Of a DNA stretch of 53,885 nt, positions 42,027-50,627 are shown piece after piece (the first letter of the stretch is position 1; each line of letters starts with the position of its first letter). Source of the DNA: Nemertoderma westbladi (Eukaryota > Xenacoelomorpha > Nemertodermatida > Nemertodermatidae); NCBI GenBank assembly GCA_032718475.1, contig JAUCBJ010006020.1, positions 1 through 53,885 on the forward strand. The letters are read 5' to 3'. A program made the position numbers and the translations under genes. The notes below the pieces were generated by a model. The model had not been told where the DNA came from. It made no database searches and was given only the letters and a program-made list of their open reading frames with translations.

Positions 42027-43546
42027 TTACCATTGGACGTCACACGATCAAACTTCAGCTAAGGAGATGACACTGGAAGTTTTCGAAAGTATAAACTTTG
42101 CTCAAAATTTTATTCAGAGACTACAGATTGCATCTCCGGAAAGGACAAGAGAAATGCAACCGTATAGTACTTCGACTACAAAACCATTGAGTATGACACT
42201 CAATTTCCCTATTAGTGTACCAGTTCGACAAGATACAACGTATGAAATACCTATTGTGGATCATCCGGAAATCATTTCGAACTTAGAATTTCTTCCTGCA
42301 GTCGTTCTAAGCGATATGGTTAAGATATATGATTTACGTAGACATATTACGCAAAAGGTCGTGCATAATGTTCCGCCTCATATTCAAGACTTTAGGGAAC
42401 TGGATAGAGCTGGCGCTGATATAGCTCCGAGTAACCTGAAAGGATATTTAACCAGAACAATTCGCTTATGGATTGGAACAGGAACCTTTGAGTCGGATAC
42501 AGATATCGCTGCGGACTGGCAAGGTAAAGTCATTCGTTTCGAGGACGAGAAAGACATCGAGAAGATTTGGCAACCTTCGGAAGTATTACTGGACGAATGG
42601 AATAGGACGTTTAGATCGTTTCAGGAAAATGGTTACATGTTTTATGACAACGAGGGCGGCAGCCATCAGCAGAGTCTGACCTCCAAGACTATACAAATTA
42701 GAGCGGCAGACGGAGTTTTGCACGTTTTTAGTAGACAAAAGAGCGACAAGCGAATGCCGATACCTCCAGGAAACACTAAGCGACACCACCTGATTACTAA
42801 CATAGTAAAGAAGATGGACCAAGCCTGCAACATTGACGCCAGAATGTTACCGAAGATGGTGAGAAATAGCATTTTAGATAAAACCGTTGTAAAGATTGGA
42901 TCAGGAGTGAGAGAGGATTTAATTAGCGACTTCGCCGGCATGTCGGACAGTGACGACCGATTACAGACACCTTACGTTGACACTCGACCTCTTATACTAT
43001 GGTCTATAGAACAAGGATATTTCCGTGAGTATGACACTCAGAAAACCGGAACTGGATACATTTCCTACCTGATGTTCAATTGGGATTACAAGGAAAGTAA
43101 AAGAACAAAGTATATCGAAACGTATGGAGAAGGTGATACTCCAGATATAAATGAGCTTGAATCACAGCTCAAATGGAGAGGATGCGTGTATTGGGCTATT
43201 ACGTCACCTCCAAGAGCGGTCCTACAATATTATTTAGCGATAGAGTCATCAGTGAATGTTTGCTTAGTCGCTGACATTGTGTCTCGGACTCTTAAAAGAC
43301 ATCCACTTTGTCTCGGAGAAGATCATACGTTCTACGCGGAAGGGAGAATTCATACCGATGTGTTTAGACGGTTTCTCGAACCCTTCTACAATTCCGACGC
43401 TCAGTGTAATGCCTTCACTCGAGCAGGATTTAGTATATTTCGAGACGTGTATTTTCGCTGTGCGGGATCTCTTATCGAAAGACCATCTATGTTTACATTG
43501 TTACCTTATGAAGGAGAACGTATCGTGGAGATTACGGACGAATCAC

Positions 43547-43566
43547 GGCAGACGCGCGCGCCTATC
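43547..43566. repeat. Palindrome B, copy 10 (ORF4 distal, diverged)
   Basis: GGCAGACGCGCGCGCCTATC: sixteen of twenty bases match copy 9. The T8-A13 pair of the stem is replaced by G8-C13, a paired change. Counterpart of palindrome A copy 1. Confidence 0.6.
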
Positions 43567-44976
43567 GGTCACTTAGGTGATGATTTCGAAGTAACAACGA
43601 TCATTGACGATCCTTTAGAGGAACTTCTTGAGATTGAAAGGAACCTCCCGAAGAAATCTCAGACGGAGATTCGACAACTAGAAGCAACAGATGCTGTAGT
43701 TTGCATACAACCTTCTGAAACATACCAACCTATCGATCCAGACGATTATGACTATAGTGTGGGAGGAAGCGCTCGACCCATTGGAGATCTCATATATGAG
43801 CGAGTGTGGTACCCTGCTAATACGATGTGTGGTAAATGTGCCGTCGCTGGACATCATTCGACAAAGTGCAGTGGAAAGCATATTACTACGACTCAACTGA
43901 CTTGCGGATGGTGTGGAGATCAAGGGTCCCATACGTTTTATACTTGCTGGAGATTTATGGCTCAATGCATATATTGCAATATAAAGGGACATCGAGCATC
44001 TGAATGCCAACTGCGAGACATACCATACGAACACGAATCTGTAAAATTAGTGCAAAAACTGTTTGATGATTGGGAAGATTTGGCTGACGAACATGTATCG
44101 GCGCAAAGAAGACGATTCCCGATGAGAGCGCATCTTGGATTTTGGGCGGTAAATCCCCAAACTATGATGTCGGAAGGATATATCTCCGCTATGCCACAAT
44201 ATGACGAACTTATCGAGGTAGTTGATATTTTGCCTCACGATAGTGGATTTCGAGTTGTGCGCGAATACTTGTTACAGATTCACCCCGACAATAAGAATAC
44301 ATGGAACTTCCAGAAAGTAGTCAATCGTATCACATATGGTGAATTCGATCGTTTTCGAACGGAAAAGCGGAACAAGGGAGCTTGGTTAACCGTCGCATGG
44401 GCGTACTGAGCCGCGTTCCATAAACGCATACGAGCAAGTGTATCCGAGGAAGAGGAGATCCTAGAGGCGACCAACATACCAGCTACTCCGGTTGCGCCGT
44501 CTGCACGTCACCCTCGGGAGGACGGACAGCATAGGATCATAAGGGTTTAGAAAGTTGGCCAACAATTAAAGAAAACTATCAATATTGAAGAACGCAAGGG
44601 AAATGAACCGACTATTCGAGTTACTCGGGATACGGTGTCACTTCCCAGAGAACCGCAAGGAGGATCGGGACATATACCAGCTGATCAAAGGGGGGCGCAA
44701 GTTTCTCTTGGGTCTGCGTCGTCTGCTTCCCGCGTGTTCCCAGACGTTTTACCAATGGTAGACACGACCGATCGGTCACGAGGAATCGGACGAGGATTTG
44801 GGATAACTAAGAGACGAATATGTGAGGAAACGGTCGTACCATCTCCCAACGTCCAAGGTAAACTAGTGACTCGCCCCACAAGTCCCATATCACGAGCTAA
44901 ATCACCAATACGCAGTTTTCGAGGACGCGGCAGGGCTCGATCCGCTAAGCGATAAAGCGGGAAGGAAAGAGTGGAC

Positions 44977-44996
44977 GGAAGACTCGTGAGCCTTTC
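44977..44996. repeat. Palindrome B, copy 11 (3' UTR)
   Basis: GGAAGACTCGTGAGCCTTTC, 22 nt after the ORF4 stop. Confidence 0.85.
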
Positions 44997-45366
44997 TTAT
45001 GATTTCATTTATGTAATTTGTATTGTTTATGTAATTTGTATTGTTCTAAATGCAATTTATATTGTTCTAAATGCAATTTATATTGTCCCAAATTTATGCA
45101 TTTTGTATTGTTCCAATCTTATGAAATTTAGAAAGCATTATATTCTGAAAGAATTTATATTTTGAAAGATTTATATTTATATTTGTGATTATTCTAAACT
45201 TATGCAGTTTATATTGTTCTAAACTTTATGCAAGATTTATATTTAGAAAGATTTATATTTGTAGTCATTCCAAACTTACGCAATTTATTGTTTCGAATAT
45301 TATGCAATTTATATTTTATAAAGAAGCAGTATTTGTATCCGTAGTAAATAGAAGGCAAGAGCAGAC

Positions 45367-45386
45367 GGAAGACTTGTGAGCCTTTC
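45367..45386. repeat. Palindrome B, copy 12 (3' UTR)
   Basis: GGAAGACTTGTGAGCCTTTC; 390 bp after copy 11 with shared flanks. Confidence 0.85.
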
Positions 45387-45722
45387 TTGTGATTTATTTG
45401 AAATTATTCCGAACTTATGCAATTTGTTTTATATTTAAGTAGTATTAGTATTTGTGATTGTTTGAATTTATGCAATATTTGAGATGCAATAGATTTATTT
45501 TGGTGAATTTAATTTAGATTTATATTGTACTTACTTAATAAAGCCTTAAATACGTAAAGTTTGAATCTGTAATTATTTTGTATCGAATTATTATGTAAAG
45601 GTATTATTGTTGAGATTTAATTTGTAAATATGTAAGTACGTCCCAAGTATTCCATAATTTGATTTAGTATTGGTGAAAACCGTATATTTTATGCACGATA
45701 ATATCCTGTTTTCATGGAGCGG

Positions 45723-47605
45723 TATAGAATTATATCCTCATAAATGCCGTGGATTTTCAAAATTTTATTTTGTTCGAATTAACTTGCTATAAAGATTACA
45801 TTAAGTCCTCATTTGCATTCACTATAGCTATTTGTACAATGATTACTCAAGTGGTTCAGTAGCTCAGTCGGTTAAGCGTTAGAAATTCGTTTAGTAGGTA
45901 TCGAGTTCAAATCCTAGCAGGTTCGAATTATTTTTGTGCTGAATTTCAACTTATTTGAATTGACCGCTACGATTTAATTGCATTTGCTCAAGGTAGATTA
46001 ACCAATGCGATTGTAGTTATTTGATAGTAACCAATGTCGTGCAAGATACGTGTTTGCTGGACCAATGATTATCTTTAAAACCCAATATAACTCATAAAAT
46101 ATTCTCGATTGTTTGCAGCACTAATTTGCTATAAAAGGTGCAATTTGTTCATTAGTTATCACTTCACTTCACTTATTCTTACACAAACTTCTTTATTATA
46201 CTACTCTTACTAATCTTTACATTATTAGTTCTTGTTAGTTATTGTATATTAGTTATCGTTTAAATTTTGTAATAAAGATAGAAGTATTCGCTACATCTGT
46301 TTTACTATGTTTCACCACGGTGAACCCAACTGAAAGACGGATGGCAGGCTAGGTAGCGGACCGCAGCAATAGACGGGAACATCGGAGGAATGTAGGAGGA
46401 GACAACCCGCAATATCATTCTTAGTTATTCGCCCATCGCCTGAAAGGTTAGACAGCGTTCGATGCCTTGTTACCTAAGTGTAAGACCTAAAGATCGAAGG
46501 TAGAGGTATTGACACGCTGTGCGCTAAAAATTACATTTAGGGACTGTACTGTTTTAATTCAGGAAAACCCGCAGTGGACCTTCACATTCCTACGGGAGGA
46601 GATCAGGCAGAGAGATACTAGTACACAGATAGAACGCAGGCACACCAGTACAAGGCATACACATTGGTAGGGTGCAGTAAGCTGTACGCCTAACTCTTGC
46701 TAGGTATAGGTGCGTCGGTGGCTGTTTGTAGTACAACGGTGTCCATTTGCGTTGGAACTTGTAGGCCAGGAAGGGTTACTGTGTTTTACCTGAATTAGGA
46801 TTGTACCGTTCAGGCGGTAGGGCAGTTTACTGCTAGGCGCATATAAATTGAGGCTATTAGGAATACTAACATCTACCGTGTCCCTGCCGACATCCTGATA
46901 GGAAGTTGCCGTGCCCACCTAGGCAACCAAAATTCTAGATGGGACGCCAGGCCAGCTATTTGTAACTGTACGTCTACTGTAGTAAACTAACACATTTCTT
47001 CTTAGTATTAGGGACCTGGTAAATTAAATTGCCGAATTCTGGGCGTAGTATTAACCTTATGCCTGAATTTGAGTCCTGGAAATACACAATAGGGGAAGGA
47101 GCCTTATCATTCGTGAGTATTGGACCTACAAGTTACAAAATTAGAATATTTGTAAAATGTACACCAGACCCAGTAATTATATATGTGAAGGATCTAAAAC
47201 CGATTTTGACTGTTAGAATCAAGACACACACGCGTTAGAAATTATTTACACCTCAAAATATATAAAATAATTTTTGTCCGTACTGCACTTTGCCCGCTAG
47301 TTAGACACCTAGCTAGCGCCTCTCTATCTCTCACCCACATATAAATCACACCGCGGCAAAGTATACGAGCGCCCTTGTCCGTCAGTGAGTCAGCCCGATT
47401 TTAGGATTCGCTGCTCGGGATTTTGTTTTATCGAAGTTTGTCCGTTCGTAGACTGTTTTCTGCCTCACCGGTTATAAGAGACCGATACTGCAATAGATTT
47501 GCCTACTTAGAGTTTACTGTTTTGGTGAGAAGGCCGGATTACGTTTTGATTCACAGATTTTACAGTAGGATATTGCAGGGTACTTTGTTACTGTCTCTTC
47601 AAATA
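45723..47605 (+). repeat. Pao B right LTR
   Basis: 1883 bp, starting TATAGAATTATATCC and ending CTTCAAATA. Contains a tRNA-like segment (45853-45926, B box GAGTTCAAATCC), TATAAAA (46130-46136) and AATAAA (46271-46276). It lacks the 711-bp insertion of the left LTR. Confidence 0.9.
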
Positions 47606-47684
47606 GTGCCCCTTATTAATGTGTATCCCTCATTAATATTTGTGTCCCACATTAATGTTTGAGTCCCTCATTAATGTTTGAGTC
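47606..47684. repeat. Satellite remainder right of Pao B
   Basis: Begins with the duplicated GTGCC and continues CCTTATTAATG, the other half of the satellite unit into which Pao B inserted. About four units follow, then the F2 terminal repeat. Confidence 0.9.
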
Positions 47685-47713
47685 CTGGCCGCTATGGGCT
47701 TCCGTACATACAA

Positions 47714-48625
47714 GCTATCGCCTACGTTACCAGTTACACATGCATGAACAATTTATTGGGGGCTCTTTTAAAATTCTTTGTGCTGCGTCATGATTGTCTT
47801 ATTTAAGGAAGCCGCATCGGTATCGGTAATCTAATTATAGTATCGGTAATCATTTTCAGTATACTATATAATTAAATAAGGCCCTCTTTTAATACATAAG
47901 TTTAGGTAGTTTATCTTCAATTTAATTTGTTTTTATTTACAACCCTGATTGTTCTACTGTATTATAATTTATGTTTTATTATAACAAGCTATATCCTGTT
48001 AATCTTTATTAATTTTCTTTGTACTGAGGTTTTCGAGGGCTCTGTTTCCAATGGTCTTATTCTTAAAACGATCTAAACTACTGTATAATTAATTACTTAA
48101 GACTGCGAGGTATACGTAATTAACAAATCTGGAATACCAGTTTTCCTTAAAAACTATGAAGCCCATATTGCTTAAGAGTTCTGAGGGGCGAGCCATGAGG
48201 CAAGATGTTTGAGACTTATTGAGATTTATTATTACTTAATTTCGACCCCCCCAGTCGGTATCTATTACAATATAGGCTATGTCTTTTGCGGAGTCACAGA
48301 GTAGTCTGAAGTTCCCCAATCTGCCGCTAGAGGGTGAAATGTCTCAAAGTGAAAACCATACAGTAGCTATGAATTGGTTACTAGGCAATATTACTTCATT
48401 TTATATAGTTAGGCCTATTGCTGACCGCATGAATACTGCCCTGGTCCATGCGGGGATCGAACCCATGACATACGGGAGATGTGAATTCAACGTAACCACT
48501 ACACCAAGGTGGAACAGTAATGTTTGAATTTGTTCGTTGATGTTCGAATTTGTAAGACTCTGATTTACGAACTGAGGAACTCCTAAAGTCTCGAGTTTTA
48601 GGTCTGAGGCATAGACTATGCCCCA
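47714..48625. repeat. F1 left arm, inner part
   Basis: Inverted copy of 49262-50210, with small differences; for example C7 (48246-48252) against G20 (49644-49663). No gene is supported. Confidence 0.8.
48442..48513 (-). tRNA. tRNA-like sequence in F1 left arm
   Basis: On the - strand CCTTGGTGTAGTGGTTACG (A box) and GGGTTCGATCCCC (perfect B box), about 72 nt, with TTC at the expected anticodon place (Glu-like). The acceptor and anticodon stems pair poorly. Likely a tRNA relic or SINE head. Confidence 0.5.
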
Positions 48626-49290
48626 CTGAGGCACAGACTATGCCTCACTGAGGCACTGAGGCACAGACTATGCCTCACTGAGGCAAGACTATGCCTCACT
48701 GAGGCACTGAGGCACAGACTATGCATCACTGAGGCACAGACTATGCTTCACTGAGGCCCTGAGGCACAGATTATGCCAAACTGAGGCACAGACTATGCCT
48801 CACTGAGGCACTGATGCTCCGAGTATGCTTCACTGGAGCATAGGCAGTGCCTCAGTGAGGCATAGTCTGTGCCCCAGTGAGTCAGTGAGGCATAGTCTGT
48901 ACATCAGTGCCTCAGTGAGGCATAGCCTGTGCCCCAGTGAGTCAGTGAGGCATAGTCTGTACATCAGTGCCTCAGTGAGGCATAGCCTGTGCCTCAGTGC
49001 CTCAGTGAGGCATAGTCTGTGCCTCAGTGAGGCATATTCTGTGCCTCAGTGACTCAGTGAGGCATGGTCTGTGCCTCAGTGCCTCAGTGAGGCATAGTCT
49101 GTGCCTCAGTGCCTCAGTGAGGCATAGTCTGTGCCTCAGTGCCTCAGTGAGGCATAGTCTTTGCCTCAGTGCCTCAGTATGGCATAGTATATGGCCTCAG
49201 TGCCTCAGTGAGGCATAGTCTGTGCCTCAGTGCCTTAGTGAGGCATACTGAGGCATAGTCTGTGCCTCAGTGAGGCATAGTCTATGCCTC
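48607..49290. repeat. GAGGCA satellite core of F1, in two orientations
   Basis: 48607-48830 has units like CTGAGGCACAGACTATGCCT. 48840-49290 has the reverse, GAGGCATAGTCTGTGCCTCA, with CAGTG linkers. Each unit is itself a hairpin (GAGGCA...TGCCTC). Open frames through it (CLSASVRHSL repeats) are artefacts. Confidence 0.9.
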
Positions 49291-50353
49291 AGACCTAAAA
49301 CTCGAGACTTTAGGAGTGCCTCAGTTCTTAAATCAGAGTCTTACAAATTCGAACATCAACGAACAAATTCAAACATTACTGTTCCACCTTGGTGTAGTGG
49401 TTACGTTGAATTCACATATCCCGTAGGTCATGGGTTCGATCCCCGCATGGACCAGGGCAGTATTCATTCTGTCAGCAATAGGCCTAACTATATAAAATGC
49501 GGTATTATTGCCTAGTAACCAATTCATAGCTACTGTATGGTTTTCACTTTGAGACATTTCACCCTCATGCGGCAGATTGGGGAACTTCAGACTACTCTGT
49601 GACTCCGCAAAAGATATAGCCTATATTGTAATAGATACCGACTGGGGGGGGGGGGGGGGGGGGTCAAAATTAAGTAATAATAAATCTCAATAAGTCTCAA
49701 ACATCTTGCCTCATGGCTCGCCCCTCAGAACTCTTAAGCAATATAGCTTCATAGTTTTTAAGGAAAACTGGTAAACCAGATTTGTTAATTACGCATACCT
49801 CGCAGTCTTAAGTAATTATTTATACAGTAGGTTAGATCGTTTTGAGAATAGGACCATTGGAAACAGAGCCTTCGAAAACCTCAGTACAAAGAAAATTAAT
49901 AAAGATTAACAGGATATAGCTTGTTATAATAAAACATAAATTATTTTACAGTAGAACAATTAGGGTTGTAAATAAAAAAAAAATTAAATGGAATATAAGC
50001 TGTACTGTATAAACTTATGTATTAAAAGAGGGCCTTAATTTAATTATATAGTATACTGAAAGTGAATACCACTACACAATGATACAATAATTAGATTATC
50101 GATGGGGATGCGGCTTCCTTAAATGAGACAATCCTGACGCAGCACAAAGAATTTTAAAAGGGCCCCTGATAAATTGTTCATTCATGCGTAACTGGTAACT
50201 TAGGCGATAGCTTGTCTTAAGTTTAGGCCCTTTGCTAACATTAACTCCAAAATAGTTACCAGTAAGGGAGCTGTATGTATACCCTAGGGCTAAATAAGGC
50301 TGCAAGTCATTGGTGAGATGGTTCCAATAATTACGTCATTTAGCACCAGTAAG
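49262..50353. repeat. F1 right arm
   Basis: Inverted partner of the left arm and of the outer end 25870-26010. Intact where F2 interrupts the left arm (near 50205-50215). No gene; a 69-codon frame on the - strand (50096-50305) has no recognisable product. Confidence 0.8.
49383..49454 (+). tRNA. tRNA-like sequence in F1 right arm
   Basis: Same sequence as the left-arm copy with two to three differences. A box TTGGTGTAGTGG, B box GGGTTCGATCCCC, ending GGACCA. Confidence 0.5.
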
Positions 50354-50587
50354 TAAGTATTATATAAACTAATTATTGAAACTAAAACTTTATTACCAAC
50401 ATATGGTGTATAAATTGAACAGGAAACATGAAATCAAGTTAATGTAGGTATATGGTAGGAATCACACATATAGAATATTGTAAATATAATGTTAAGTAAT
50501 TTTAAATATACGTGTAAAGTGCTATTAGTTGAGTTAAATTAAAAGGGTGGTGCAATGTAATGAAATAAAAGAGAAAATATGTATATA
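50354..50587. other. AT-rich DNA between F1 and the last LINE
   Basis: No gene, repeat or signal recognised. Confidence 0.5.
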
Positions 50588-50627
50588 TTTTTTTTTTTTT
50601 TTTTTATTAAAATAGATATCGATTCAG

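Larger units (their letters stand above)
41692..44955 (+). pseudogene. Pao B ORF4, zinc-knuckle protein with basic tail
   Basis: One frame of about 1087 codons from ATG 41692 to TAA 44953-44955, broken by TAA 41854, TGA 44407 and TAG 44548; 41992-44409 is open for 805 codons. Blocks shared with Pao A: NPEPILARC, EGGYPLSNP, SLYRAYK, FYDNE, SKTIQIRAADG, PPRAVLQYYL and IGDLIYERVWY. Near codons 711-770 lie three zinc knuckles: CGKCAVAGHHSTKC, CGWCGDQGSHTFYTC and CIYCNIKGHRASEC. The last 90 codons are Ser/Arg-rich and end FRGRGRARSAKR. It looks like a second nucleocapsid-type, RNA- or DNA-binding protein. No membrane segment is seen. Confidence 0.75.
44956..45722 (+). other. Pao B 3' untranslated region
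   Basis: AT-rich, with repeats of ATTTATATTGTTCTAAATGC (45010-45330). Palindrome B copies 11 and 12 each sit in the same 30-nt context (GGACGGAAGACT or AGACGGAAGACT, then CCTTTCTT.TGATTT). The stretch before the right LTR (CATGGAGCGG) is only a weak polypurine tract. Confidence 0.65.
27397..47605 (+). mobile_element. Pao B: 20.2 kb BEL/Pao LTR retrotransposon
   Basis: Two LTRs (27397-29996 with an inserted element, 45723-47605) flank gag, protease, reverse transcriptase, RNase H and integrase, in the domain order of BEL/Pao, plus ORF3 and ORF4. It inserted into the F2 satellite with a 5-bp duplication. LTR ends are TAT...ATA rather than TG...CA. The coding part has at least ten in-frame stops and several frameshifts, although the LTRs differ at only about nine isolated sites and one short cluster. 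Confidence 0.9.
26022..47705. mobile_element. Foldback element F2 (inside the F1 left arm)
   Basis: The ends ACGGAAGCCCATAGCGGCC (26022) and GGCCGCTATGGGCTTCCGT (ending 47705) are perfect inverted repeats. The flanks ACATACAT (26014-26021) and ACATACAA (47706-47713) match at seven of eight. The arms are a 19-bp satellite in opposite orientations around a unique centre (26656-27173). The F1 right arm (near 50200) is uninterrupted at the matching place, which shows that F2 is an insertion. Without Pao B it would be about 1.5 kb. Confidence 0.7.
25870..50353. mobile_element. Foldback element F1 (outermost of the nest)
   Basis: The outer ends are CTTACCGGTGCTAAATGATG (25870) and the reverse complement CTTACTGGTGCTAAATGACG (ending 50353). 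They match inward for about 140 bp on the left before F2 interrupts. Flanking 8-mers TAAGTTTA (25862-25869) and TAAGTATT (50354-50361) agree at six of eight bases, a possible hAT-size duplication. Left arm: 25870-26021 then 47714-48625. Right arm: 49262-50353. Centre: GAGGCA satellite. No transposase is seen. Confidence 0.65.

Noticed and set aside
41992-44409. ORF4 as a retroviral-type envelope
   Set aside because: No signal peptide, membrane segment or glycoprotein pattern; it has zinc knuckles and a basic tail.
48825-49218. Open frames with CLSASVRHSL repeats
   Set aside because: They are the translated GAGGCA satellite; other frames are equally open.
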